Shown here: positions 1 through 8,105 of the stretch, piece by piece
Numbering within the stretch: position 1 is the first letter of the stretch
Layout of the letters: every line of letters starts with the position of its first letter
DNA from: Denitromonas halophila
Lineage (GTDB): Bacteria; Pseudomonadota; Gammaproteobacteria; Burkholderiales; Rhodocyclaceae
DNA length: 64,000 bases
Reading direction: 5' to 3'
NCBI RefSeq assembly: GCF_007625155.1
Contig: NZ_VMNK01000018.1
Location: forward strand, 143,219-207,218
Translations under genes and position numbers: made by a program
Notes under the pieces: model-generated
Told to the model about the DNA's origin: nothing
The model's input: only the letters and a program-made list of their open reading frames with translations
Database searches by the model: none

Positions 1-648
1 GTCGCCATCGGCATCGGCATGTTCATCCCCGACTTCGTGCCCGACGAGCACTGGAAAGCCTATTCGCTGTTCAGCGTCGGCACCATGGTGCTGATGTACG
101 CCGCCTTCCTGCGCCTGCAGACCGTCGAGCACCGCACCTTCTTCGAACATGTCGCCGCGGTGGATGAAGAGGCCCACGACACCGCGCACAGCCCCTCGTG
201 GCTGCATGTGGCGATCATGGTTGGCGCCATCGTCCTGGTCGGCCTGCTGTCCGAAGTGCTCTCCGTACTGCTCGACGCCGGCCTGGCCGGCAGCGACCTG
301 CCCAAGAGCCTGCCCGCCGTGCTGGTGGCCCTGCTCTCGGCCAGCCCGGAGATCCTCACCGCCGCCCGCGCCGCCGCGGCCAACCGCATGCAGACCACGG
401 TCAACATCGCCCTCGGCGCCTCGCTCGCCACGGTGCTGCTGACCTTGCCGGTGATCGAGGGCATCGCCCTGCTCACCGACGACCGCATCGTCATGGCGCT
501 GACCCCGATGCAGGGCGGCATGCTGCTGCTGACCATGCTCGCCGTCATGAACAACCTGCACAATGGCGAAACCAACGCCATCGAAGGGGTCAGCCATCTG
601 GCACTTTTCTTTGCCTTTGCCGGGCTGGTGGCGATCGGCCTGCTGTAG
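1..648 (+). CDS. chaA: Ca2+/H+ (Na+/H+) antiporter ChaA-like, C-terminal part
   Basis: The reading frame is open from base 1, so this is the C-terminal 215 codons of a gene that starts upstream of the window. ChaA proteins are inner-membrane cation/proton exchangers of the CaCA superfamily that export Ca2+ or Na+. The visible part has several hydrophobic segments and the family's second alpha-repeat signature: SPEILTAARAA, followed by NRMQTTVNIALG, resembles the ChaA pattern SPEALTAxRAAxANRxQTSxNLALG. A His/Glu-rich cytoplasmic linker (about FEHVAAVDEEAHDTAHS) precedes it. The first methionine in view, at base 19, is internal and not a credible start. Family assignment is by motif recognition; ion specificity cannot be told from the sequence. 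Confidence 0.85.
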   Translation, partial: VAIGIGMFIPDFVPDEHWKAYSLFSVGTMVLMYAAFLRLQTVEHRTFFEHVAAVDEEAHDTAHSPSWLHVAIMVGAIVLVGLLSEVLSVLLDAGLAGSDLPKSLPAVLVALLSASPEILTAARAAAANRMQTTVNIALGASLATVLLTLPVIEGIALLTDDRIVMALTPMQGGMLLLTMLAVMNNLHNGETNAIEGVSHLALFFAFAGLVAIGLL

Positions 649-1395
649 ACGCGACGCGGCTTGCGGCATCCGGGCGGCGCTGGGGTGCGCTTTGCCCGAT
701 TCCGCGGGGCGAGGCTTCGAGTAGCGAGCGTTGGCCGGGTCTCGCCCCGGCGGGCGACCTACTTTCTTGCTTGTGCAAGAAAGCTAGGCAAAGAAGCACA
801 GCCCGCTTCTGCGCCCCCTGCGGGGGTTCCCGCCCTGCGGACGCGTCGGGCGGGGTGCTTCGCAAACTCGCCCTGCGGGCTCAAACATGCGAAGCCCCTT
901 TTCCGCCCGCCCCATCCTCCGGTTGGCGCGGCAGAGGGCGGGGCGATGGTGCCTGACTTTACGACCGAGGCATCTTCGTAGGGTGGTCAGCTCCGCTGCC
1001 CACCAAGTAGCGCTTGTGGTGAGGCACGATGGTGGGCGGGAAGGCCCCCACCCTACGGCACCCCGCGGGCGATGGCGAAGCCGAGCCCGCAATGCCTTCC
1101 CCTTCTGTGCCGCCGAACGGAGCGCGGCGACGGCGGGAATTGTCGTGTCGCTGTTTGAGCCCGCAGGGCGAGTTTGCGACACGACCCGCCGGCGTCGGGC
1201 GTAGAGAGAGCACCGGCGAAGCCGGCGGCACAGCGGGGCGCCTTCTTTGCCTCCTTTCTTGCGCGTGCAAGAAAGGAGGTCGCCCGCCGGGGCGAGACCC
1301 GGCCAACGCCCCCTCGCCGAAGGCAACACCGCCCCAAGAACGGCAACACACAACCTGAACGAACTCGGTCAAGGCGTAGCTCAGCCTCCACGCCG
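649..1395. other. Non-coding stretch dominated by a composite inverted repeat
   Basis: These 747 bases between the ChaA-like gene and the convergent gene ending at 1396 hold no credible gene. Open frames exist in all frames but have arginine/proline-rich, low-complexity translations typical of GC-rich non-coding DNA. The stretch is filled by the inverted-repeat structure annotated separately at 728-1309, with a smaller nested pair at 978-986 and 1048-1056. Confidence 0.75.
728..1309. repeat. Large inverted repeat, two ~160-nt arms
   Basis: The left arm (728-887) and right arm (1152-1309) are reverse complements in their outer and inner parts. Outer parts begin GCGTTGGCCGGGTCTCGCCC in the left arm and in the complement of the right arm. 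They run through a short hairpin (TTTCTTG, short loop, CAAGAAA; 763-782 on the left, 1256-1275 on the right) to a shared GGCAAAGAAG. The inner ends share CGCAAACTCGCCCTGCGGGC. Between the arms, GTAGGGTGG (978-986) pairs with CCACCCTAC (1048-1056), giving nested symmetry. There is no coding potential. It resembles interspersed intergenic elements of betaproteobacteria, but that is memory, not a search. Confidence 0.75.
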
Positions 1396-1725
1396 TTACG
1401 GCGAATTCCCGCAGGGATGCCGATCCGCCCCGCACTGGTCGAAATTGCCCAGCGGCCGGTTGAAGGTGTATTCCAGCGGCTCGCCGATCCACGCCTCGGC
1501 GGTTTCACCCACCGAGCCGCTGGGTACGGTAAACGGCAAGGCCAGCACGAAGCCGACCGTGCCGATCACAGCGCCGACAAAGCCGAGCGGACGCACCACC
1601 ACGAGATCGACCGCCATGTCGGTGGCCTTGTCGCCAGTGACCGAGCCGGCCTCCTGGGCGTGCACCGGGGCCGCGGCGAGCGCCGCGGCCAGTACCAGCG
1701 TCCGGCAGAACGATTTCATGGCCAT
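1396..1725 (-). CDS. Small exported protein of unknown function
   Basis: A 109-residue protein. Residues 1-23 form a signal peptide (MAMKSF, hydrophobic core, then a VHA-QE cleavage site). After it come a hydrophobic Gly/Val/Phe segment (PLGFVGAVIGTVGFVLALPF) that may be membrane-spanning and a conserved-looking stretch, PSGSVGETAEAWIGEPLEYTFNRPLG. I have seen this pattern in conserved hypothetical proteins of beta- and gammaproteobacteria without an assigned role. It is the last gene of the minus-strand RND/cytochrome/DUF411 operon, 18 bases after the DUF411 gene. A second ATG two codons in (1719) could be the true start. Confidence 0.7.
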   Translation of the reverse strand: MAMKSFCRTLVLAAALAAAPVHAQEAGSVTGDKATDMAVDLVVVRPLGFVGAVIGTVGFVLALPFTVPSGSVGETAEAWIGEPLEYTFNRPLGNFDQCGADRHPCGNSP

Positions 1726-1743
1726 GCCTCCTCGAATGCTCGC

Positions 1744-2193
1744 TCAATGACGCGCGAACACGGTCTCGCCGCCATCGGCGTTGAACTGCACCACATCATA
1801 GCGGTCAGGGGTGCCACCTTCCATGCCCGGCGAACCCATCGGCATGCCGGGGGCGGACAGGCCGCGAGCGCCGGCGGGTTGTTCGGCCAGCAGCCGCTTG
1901 ACGTCGGCGGCCGGCACATGGCCTTCGATGACATAGTTGCCGATCCGTGCGGTGTGGCAGGAGCCAAGCGCCTCGGGGACGCCCAGCTGCGACTTGATGC
2001 GCCCCATCGCCTGGCTGGGGACTTCCTTGACCGAGAAGCCGGCGGCGCGCATGTGTTCGGCCCACTTGCTGCAGCAGCCGCAGTTGGGGTCCTTGTACAT
2101 GGTCGCTTCGGGCAGCTCGGCCCAGGCCGTGCCAGCACTCATCGAGACCGCGGCGACCAGCGCCAGTTGGCGAAACATCTGAATGGTGTTCAT
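1744..2193 (-). CDS. DUF411 family periplasmic metal-binding protein
   Basis: A 149-residue exported protein: signal peptide 1-25 (cleavage near AWA-EL), then the DUF411 core with a thioredoxin-like cysteine cluster (YKDPNCGCCSKW, Cys38, Cys40, Cys41), the H/M-containing segment (EHMRAAGFSVKEV) and the family's SCHTARIGNYVIEGHVP signature. DUF411 proteins are small periplasmic proteins often found in copper-resistance or metal operons; a role in metal binding or delivery is inferred. The C-terminus is Met/Gly-rich (PGMPMGSPGMEGG), which also suits copper. It lies 28 bases downstream of the cytochrome c gene. Confidence 0.88.
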   Translation of the reverse strand: MNTIQMFRQLALVAAVSMSAGTAWAELPEATMYKDPNCGCCSKWAEHMRAAGFSVKEVPSQAMGRIKSQLGVPEALGSCHTARIGNYVIEGHVPAADVKRLLAEQPAGARGLSAPGMPMGSPGMEGGTPDRYDVVQFNADGGETVFARH

Positions 2194-2220
2194 GTTCGGT
2201 TCCTTGTTCGGCAGGCGCGC

Positions 2221-2661
2221 TCAGCGCCCGCTCGTCTGGGGTTTGAATCGTTCGGCGCGCATTCGTTTCACCTCATCGGGCCACTGACTCTCGATGTAGG
2301 CGAGCACGGCGCGGATCTCGTCGTCCGACAGGATGTGGCCAAAGGCCGGCATGTCGCTCTGGTAGCCCTCCGGCGCCAGCGGCGGCACCAAGCCGTCGCG
2401 GGTCATCTGCACGAGCATCTCCATCGGGTGATGCCAGGTGTGGCCGCTGGCGTCGTGCGGCGGGGCCGGCAGACGGCCATCGGGTTTGCGCTCGCGCCAG
2501 TCCGGCTGGCCCTCGCCTTTTGCGCCATGACAGCTGGCGCACTGGGCGGCGTAGAGTGTCGCGCCCTGTGTCAGCGATGCAGACATGGGGGCTGACACCG
2601 GCGGATCGCCACAGGCGATGAGCGCTGCGCTGGCCAGCACGGCCAGTCCAATTGTTTTCAT
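2221..2661 (-). CDS. Lipoprotein class I-like cytochrome c
   Basis: A 146-residue protein starting at MKTIG, chosen because it gives a lipoprotein signal peptide (lipobox LIAC, Cys17) and has an AGGAAGT ribosome site; the frame is open further upstream but that part is arginine-rich and improbable. One c-type haem site, CASCH (residues 41-45), and a candidate Met ligand in SDMPAFG define a monohaem cytochrome c. The sequence also has DWRERKPDGRLPAPPHD and HTWHHPMEMLVQMTRDG, as in cytochromes found next to copper or RND operons. It is probably a periplasmic electron carrier anchored by lipid. Position between a Cys-rich exported protein and DUF411 suggests a redox role in metal handling. Confidence 0.87.
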   Translation of the reverse strand: MKTIGLAVLASAALIACGDPPVSAPMSASLTQGATLYAAQCASCHGAKGEGQPDWRERKPDGRLPAPPHDASGHTWHHPMEMLVQMTRDGLVPPLAPEGYQSDMPAFGHILSDDEIRAVLAYIESQWPDEVKRMRAERFKPQTSGR

Positions 2662-2723
2662 GCGGGAACTTCCTAAATCTCGACAAACACTACAGCGCGA
2701 TTTACGCGCCAACCGGATCGGAT

Positions 2724-3062
2724 TCAGGTGGTGAGGATGGGGGGGCGGTCGTGGCGGGGCACCGTCACCGAGGCGAAGCCCGGCATCGGCGTGGCGCTCA
2801 GCACATGCGCGCGAGCACTCAGGTCGGCTCGCGCGACAGGCAAGGCAAAGTGCATGCCCGCGGTGGCGCAATCGCCCTGAGCGCACTCGCTGAACGCGCC
2901 AGCATCAGGGCAACACGGCGCGTCGGCCGCATCGCCCATATCCGCCATGACGTGCGCGGTAGGCGCGGCGTCCGTGCAGACACCGCCCCAGCCCGCCAGG
3001 GACGGCAGCGGGAGAGCCAGGATAAGCAACAGGATGACGAGTCGGCGCCACATGCGCTGCAT
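2724..3062 (-). CDS. Small Cys-rich exported protein
   Basis: A 112-residue protein of unknown function. Residues 1-23 form a signal peptide (MQRMWRR, Leu/Ile-rich core, SLAG). The mature part has five cysteines arranged VCTDA, PCCPDAG, SEC and DCATAGMH, with several Met and His residues, suggestive of metal binding. The size and layout recall DUF2946/CopL-like copper-associated proteins, but I cannot assign it to either. The start lies 1 base after the RND pump stop, so translation is probably coupled. MWRR at 3053 is an alternative start. Confidence 0.7.
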   Translation of the reverse strand: MQRMWRRLVILLLILALPLPSLAGWGGVCTDAAPTAHVMADMGDAADAPCCPDAGAFSECAQGDCATAGMHFALPVARADLSARAHVLSATPMPGFASVTVPRHDRPPILTT

Positions 3063-3063
3063 G

Positions 3064-6000
3064 CTACGCCATCAGCGCCGCCGGGCCTTGATCCAGATCG
3101 ACCGACGGCTTCGGCGCGCGCATCACCAAGCGGTACAGCAACGGCACGGCAAACAAGGTGAGCACGGTCGAAAAGCCCAGGCCCCACACGATGCTGGCCG
3201 CCACCGGCCCCCACATCAGCGACTTGCCGCCCAGGCCGACGGCCAGCGAGAACAGGCCGCCGATGGTGGTGGTGGTGGTGATGAGAATCGGCACCACGCG
3301 CCGCCGCGCGGCATACACCGCGGCGTGCAGCACGCTCATGCCCTTGCGCAGCCGTTCATTGGCCGCGTCGATGAGCACGATGGCGCTGTTGACCGCGATG
3401 CCGGTCAGCGCAATCACGCCATACAGGGTATAGAGCGACATCGGGTTGCCCGACACGAACAGGCCGAGCACCACGCCGGTGAAGGCCAGCGGTACGGTCA
3501 CCAGGATCAGGATCGGCTGCCAGTAGCTCTTGAACTGGGTGGCGAGGATCAGGTAGATCAGGCCGAGGCCGAAGGTGAACAGCTTGACCATCGAATCCAG
3601 ACTCTCCTGGATGTCGTCGAGCTCGCCGGAGAAATCCAGCGCCACGGTCGGGAAGCGCGGTTGCAGTTCGGCCCAGGCGGCCTTGAGCCGGTTGTTGGCG
3701 GTCACCGTGTCGGTGGTGTCGGGCGCCAGATCGGCCTCGACGGTGATCGCCCGGCGCAGCTGGTAGTGGCGGATGTAGCCCTTGGAGATGCGCATCTGTG
3801 CGTCGACCAGCTCGCCCAGTTGCACTTGCCGGCCGTCGTCGAGCGGCACGGTGCGCTGGAGCAGCGCATCGATGTCGCTCAGCGTCTGCGGCTGGGCGCG
3901 CACGATGAGATCGACCTTTTCGCCATCGACCCGAACGCTGGCCAGCGTTTCGCCCTCGCCATACAGGCGCAGCAAGCGCGCCACGGTGGCCGGCTGCACG
4001 CCGGCGCGGGCGAGTTTTTCGCGGTCGAGCGTGAGGCGCATTTCGGTGCGGCCGGGCACGTCGTCGTCGGTCAGGTCCTTCACGCCGGCGATTTTCGCCA
4101 CCTCGGCCTTGAGCGCATCCGACGCGGCGCGCAGTGTGGCATAGTCGTCTGCCTTCACCTTGACGCTGATCGGCTTGCCCGACGGCGGCCCGCCCTTCAT
4201 CTCAAGAAACGACAGCTTGGCCTCGCCCGTGTGCGCCATCACCGCGTCGCGCAGGCGCTCGATAATCTCGCCGGTGAAGGCGCCATCAGTCTGGCGCGGC
4301 GCCAGCGACACCAGCACCTGACCGTACTGGTCGCCGTAAAGCGGTTCGGTTTCGGTAAATTTGAGGCCGGCGTAGGCGGTCACAGTGCGCATCTCGGCCG
4401 GATCGAGCTGCTCGCGGATGGTATCTGCCACCTTGTCGGCCTGACTGAGCGTGCGCTCCAGCGCCATGCCGGCGGGCATGTCGACGTTCACATAGAAGAG
4501 CCGCATCGAGTCAAAAGCAAAGAACTGCTGCTTGACCACCCCGCTGCCCACCATCGCACCCGCGCCGACCACGGTCAGCAAGACCACCAGCAACGCCAGC
4601 TTGGGCCAGCGCATGACGCGGATCAGCGCGCGCGAGTAGCGCAGCCGCACCCAATGGGTGAAGCGTACCCGCCGCGCCTGGCCAGCACTCTGGCCCCCGC
4701 CGGCTTTGGGGCGGATGCTCAACACGTGGGTGGGCAAGATCCAGAAGGCTTCAAACAGACTGACACCAAGTGCCACAGTGACGACAAAGGGCACCACAAA
4801 CATGAACTTGCCAAGAATGCCCGGCAGCAACATCAGCGGCAAAAAGGCGGCCATGGTGGTGAGCACTGCGCTGGTCACCGGCGCCGCCACTTCGAGCACG
4901 CCGTTGATCACCGCCTCGCGCGCCGGCTCGCCACGCTGCATGCGGTAGTAGATGGCTTCAACCACCACCACGGCGTCGTCCACCAGCATGCCCAGCGCAA
5001 TCACCACGCCGAGCAGCACGGTGAGGTTGAGCGTCGATCCGATGCCATTGACCACCAAAAATGTGCCTGCCAGCGAAAACGGCACGCCGACCCCGACCAG
5101 TAGTGCCATGCGTGGACCGAGAAACGCCCAGCACATCACCAGCACCGCAATCAGCCCGAGCAACGCATTGGATTCCATGATGCCGATTGCGTTGCGGGTC
5201 ATGTCGGTCTGGTCGTCAAGCATCACCAGTTGCACGCCCTGGCTCTCGAGCAACGGGTTGCGCGCCGTGGCGAAGGCGCGCAGCTCTTCGACCAGCGACA
5301 GGGTATTGACGCGGCTCTGCTTGGTTACCGACAACATCACCGCCGGCTGACCGTGCACGCTGACCCGCTGCGTGGTGCGCTCGTGCCCGCGACTGACCTC
5401 AGCCACCTCACCCAGCGCGACGCGGCCCTGCGGCGTGATCAGCGCTGTGGCGGCGAGGGTGTCGGGGTCATCGGTCTTGCCTTCGAGGCGCACCAGCCAT
5501 TCGCGGTCCTGCACGCGCACCCGGCCGCCCAGCGTATTGCGGAACCAGCCAAGCACCGAATCGGACACCTGCACCGGCGACAGCCCACGCGCGGCCAGCG
5601 CCGCCGGGTCGAAATCGACATGCAATTCCGGATCGTCCAGACCGGCGGCGATCACCTTGTCTACGCCGGGCAGGCGTTCGAGGTCTTTCTTGAGGTCGAA
5701 GGCCGCGCGGCGCAGGCGCTCATCCAGCGCTGGACCATACACCGCCAGAATCGCGGTCGGAAAGCCATTGGAGGTGGTGATCTCCACCACTTGCGGGTCG
5801 GTCGCCTCCTCGGGCAACTCGTCCGAGGCCTTGTTCTGGATTTCGCGGCGCAGGTCGGCGATACGCTTGTCGAACTCGCGCTCCGACAATTCGTTGAAAC
5901 GCACCAGGATCGACGACAGGTTCTCGCGGCTGGATGAAGACACATACTTGATGTCCTTCACCTGCGCGATGGCGTCTTCGAGCGGCGAGGTGAGCTCCTG

Positions 6001-6183
6001 CTCCACGTCTTCGGCCGACGCCCCCGGCAAGACCGTGGTGATGTTTACCCAGTTGAAATTGATCTCCGGGTCTTGCGCCCGCGGCATCAACACATAGGTC
6101 AGCGCGCCACCGACCAGCACCAGCGCAAAGGCGATGTTGGCCAGCGGGTGGTTGTCGATCAGGCGGCGGTAAAAGCCCATCAC
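3064..6183 (-). CDS. RND-family efflux pump, inner-membrane subunit
   Basis: A 1039-residue AcrB-superfamily proton-driven transporter. The N-terminus has TM1 (residues 14-33), then a porter domain, a TM block at about 335-490 containing the proton-relay motif GMLVDDAVVVVEA (Asp402/Asp403), a second porter domain and a C-terminal TM block at about 870-1030. The relay motif is of the hydrophobe/amphiphile type, not the heavy-metal (CzcA) type. Length matches the family. It overlaps the upstream membrane fusion protein gene by 4 nt (ATGA) and is followed by small exported redox/metal-like proteins. No outer-membrane factor is encoded next to it, so one must be supplied elsewhere. Substrate unknown. 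Confidence 0.93.
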   Translation of the reverse strand: MMGFYRRLIDNHPLANIAFALVLVGGALTYVLMPRAQDPEINFNWVNITTVLPGASAEDVEQELTSPLEDAIAQVKDIKYVSSSSRENLSSILVRFNELSEREFDKRIADLRREIQNKASDELPEEATDPQVVEITTSNGFPTAILAVYGPALDERLRRAAFDLKKDLERLPGVDKVIAAGLDDPELHVDFDPAALAARGLSPVQVSDSVLGWFRNTLGGRVRVQDREWLVRLEGKTDDPDTLAATALITPQGRVALGEVAEVSRGHERTTQRVSVHGQPAVMLSVTKQSRVNTLSLVEELRAFATARNPLLESQGVQLVMLDDQTDMTRNAIGIMESNALLGLIAVLVMCWAFLGPRMALLVGVGVPFSLAGTFLVVNGIGSTLNLTVLLGVVIALGMLVDDAVVVVEAIYYRMQRGEPAREAVINGVLEVAAPVTSAVLTTMAAFLPLMLLPGILGKFMFVVPFVVTVALGVSLFEAFWILPTHVLSIRPKAGGGQSAGQARRVRFTHWVRLRYSRALIRVMRWPKLALLVVLLTVVGAGAMVGSGVVKQQFFAFDSMRLFYVNVDMPAGMALERTLSQADKVADTIREQLDPAEMRTVTAYAGLKFTETEPLYGDQYGQVLVSLAPRQTDGAFTGEIIERLRDAVMAHTGEAKLSFLEMKGGPPSGKPISVKVKADDYATLRAASDALKAEVAKIAGVKDLTDDDVPGRTEMRLTLDREKLARAGVQPATVARLLRLYGEGETLASVRVDGEKVDLIVRAQPQTLSDIDALLQRTVPLDDGRQVQLGELVDAQMRISKGYIRHYQLRRAITVEADLAPDTTDTVTANNRLKAAWAELQPRFPTVALDFSGELDDIQESLDSMVKLFTFGLGLIYLILATQFKSYWQPILILVTVPLAFTGVVLGLFVSGNPMSLYTLYGVIALTGIAVNSAIVLIDAANERLRKGMSVLHAAVYAARRRVVPILITTTTTIGGLFSLAVGLGGKSLMWGPVAASIVWGLGFSTVLTLFAVPLLYRLVMRAPKPSVDLDQGPAALMA

Positions 6184-7175
6184 TGCATCGCCCCGACCGG
6201 CTTGAGACCGATCTGGAAGCGGCCTTCATCGACCACCGGCAGCGTCGCCGGCCAGTCGGTCGGCACCAACACCGGCCTCCCCTGCTGGGCCTCGGGCAAG
6301 GCGCGGAAGACCGGCGCATCGCCGGTCATGACATACACGCCGAAGACGCCGTCGCGCTTTTGCACATAGGCCGGCGGCAGCATCGGCCGTTCGCCCTGCC
6401 AGCGCACTTCGCCCGCCAGACCAATCGGCATCGGGCCGGACGGCGCAAAGATCACGTCCTGCGCCTGGGCCACGCGGTCGACCAGCGGCGATACCCGCTG
6501 GAGCGCCAGCGGCACCTCGAGCCCGGCGGCATCGAGCACCCAGGCCTTGGCCGCGCGTACGCTGGCAATCTGCGACACCGGCACACTCGCCCGCACCTCA
6601 GGCGTGGCCGTCGCGGCCAGCACCAGTACCGGCGCGCCGGGCGAGACGTAATCGCCCACGCTGGCCAGCCGGGACTTGACCACGCCATCAAAAGGCGCGG
6701 TCAAGCTTGTGCGCGACAGCGCCAGTTCGGCCGCGGCGAGCTGTTGCCGGGTGGCGGCGAGTTCGTTTTTGCGCACCGCCAGCTCGGTTTCCTTCACCCG
6801 CAAGGCGTCCGCGCTCAGGAACTCGCGTTTGGCCAGCGCCCGGTTCTGCGCCAGCTGGGATTCGGCCAAGCGCAGCTGACTGGCCACCAGGGCCACCTGC
6901 GCCTTGGCGCGATCGCGCTCGATGCGGTGTTCGCGGTCATCCAGCGCCAGCAAGGTCGATCCGCGCTTGACGGTTTCGCCGACGCGCACGGGCAGCGTCT
7001 TGATGCGCCCCGACACCGCCATGCCCAGCTGGGCCTCATCCAGCGCATTGGCCGTGGCATTGACGCGATAGACTGGATACACCGCCAGTTCGGACAGCGG
7101 CCGAGTGGTCAGTTCGGCGGCCTGTGCAGCCAGAGGCAGCAGGGCGCACAGAGCGAGAAAGCGCAATGAAGTCAT
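6180..7175 (-). CDS. RND efflux membrane fusion protein (HlyD/AcrA family)
   Basis: A 331-residue periplasmic adaptor. Start chosen at MTSLRF, which gives a signal peptide cleaved near AQA-AEL; the frame extends further upstream without a plausible signal. Order: beta-barrel/lipoyl half (GMAVSGRIKTLPVRVGETVKRG), a coiled-coil hairpin at about 75-145 rich in Ala/Leu/Arg/Gln, the second lipoyl half (TAPFDGVVKSRLASVGDYV), then beta-barrel and proximal domains. It links the RND pump encoded immediately downstream (4-nt overlap) to an outer-membrane channel. This is the first gene of the minus-strand operon; the 87 bases before it, up to the hyi stop, probably contain the promoter. Confidence 0.92.
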   Translation of the reverse strand: MTSLRFLALCALLPLAAQAAELTTRPLSELAVYPVYRVNATANALDEAQLGMAVSGRIKTLPVRVGETVKRGSTLLALDDREHRIERDRAKAQVALVASQLRLAESQLAQNRALAKREFLSADALRVKETELAVRKNELAATRQQLAAAELALSRTSLTAPFDGVVKSRLASVGDYVSPGAPVLVLAATATPEVRASVPVSQIASVRAAKAWVLDAAGLEVPLALQRVSPLVDRVAQAQDVIFAPSGPMPIGLAGEVRWQGERPMLPPAYVQKRDGVFGVYVMTGDAPVFRALPEAQQGRPVLVPTDWPATLPVVDEGRFQIGLKPVGAMQ

Positions 7176-7262
7176 GTGGCATGCGGCCGGCGAATGAGGC
7201 CGGCGCGTCCCGTCACTGAAAGCGCAGAGTTTAGCGCGCCCGCATGACAGATGCAGGCACAA

Positions 7263-8036
7263 TCACTCCGCTGGCCGCCAGCCCAATCCGCTCAGCGTGT
7301 CGGCGATCGGCTTGTACTCGCAACCGATCCAGCCCGTGTAGCCGAGCGCATCGATGTGCCGGAACAAAAAGGGAAAGTTGATCTCGCCTGTGCCCGGCTC
7401 ATGCCGCCCCGGCGTATCGGCCAGTTGCATGTGACCGATCATGGGCAGATAGCGCGACATTGTGTTGGCCAGCTCGCCCTCCATGCGCTGCGCATGGTAG
7501 ATGTCGTACTGGATGAACAGATTGTCGGCGCCAACCGCCGCGACGATCTGCGCGGCCTGCTCGGTGCGATTGAGAAAAAAACCGGGGATGTCAAAGCTAT
7601 TGATCGGCTCGATCAACAGCCTCAGCCCCGCCGCTTTCAAGGCGCTGGCAGCGAAGCGCAGGTTGTCGACAAAGGTCGTCAGCGCGCGCTCGGGGTCCAC
7701 ACCCTCGGGCGAAATCCCCGCCAGGCAGTTGAGCTGTGGGCAGCCCAGCGCCCGCGCGTACTCGACGCCGCGCCCCACGCCGTCCTGAAACTCCCCCACG
7801 CGCTCCGGATGACAGGCAATGCCCCGCTCGCCGGCGTCCCAGTCGCCCGGCGGCAGATTGTGCAGCGCCTGCACCAGCGTGTTGGCCTGCAGCGCCTCGG
7901 CCAGCTGTGCGGCAGGCCAGGCGTAGGGAAACAGGTACTCGACGCCTTCAAAGCCCGCATCCGCCGCGGCGGCAAAGCGATCGAGAAAGGCATGCTCGTT
8001 GAACAGCAGGGTCAGGTTGGCGGCAAACTTTGGCAT
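7263..8036 (-). CDS. hyi: Hydroxypyruvate isomerase
   Basis: A 257-residue TIM-barrel protein of the xylose-isomerase-like superfamily, the usual length for Hyi (about 258). It interconverts hydroxypyruvate and tartronate semialdehyde in glyoxylate metabolism. Landmarks include the N-terminal MPKFAANLTLLFNE, the barrel Glu of LLIEPINS (Glu143), QYDIYHAQRMEG, the GHMQLADTPGRHEPGTGEIN metal-site stretch and the final catalytic Glu of GCEYKP (Glu240). It is not next to gcl or glxR as it often is; it sits between the RND operon and nhaR on the same strand. Confidence 0.92.
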   Translation of the reverse strand: MPKFAANLTLLFNEHAFLDRFAAAADAGFEGVEYLFPYAWPAAQLAEALQANTLVQALHNLPPGDWDAGERGIACHPERVGEFQDGVGRGVEYARALGCPQLNCLAGISPEGVDPERALTTFVDNLRFAASALKAAGLRLLIEPINSFDIPGFFLNRTEQAAQIVAAVGADNLFIQYDIYHAQRMEGELANTMSRYLPMIGHMQLADTPGRHEPGTGEINFPFLFRHIDALGYTGWIGCEYKPIADTLSGLGWRPAE

Positions 8037-8105
8037 GGCGACGGTCCGGCGACACAGGCGATCGCCGCCAGCATAACCGCGGCGCCGGCCGCACGAAACC
8101 CGCGC

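Noticed and set aside
661..1358. Several open frames within the intergenic inverted repeat
   Set aside because: Arg/Pro/Ala-rich, overlapping in all frames and disrupted across the repeat arms; no recognisable protein.
2947..5103. A 718-codon open frame on the plus strand opposite the RND pump
   Set aside because: Antisense to a well-supported RND gene; the translation is His/Arg/Gln-rich with no domain, as expected for GC-rich third-codon bias.
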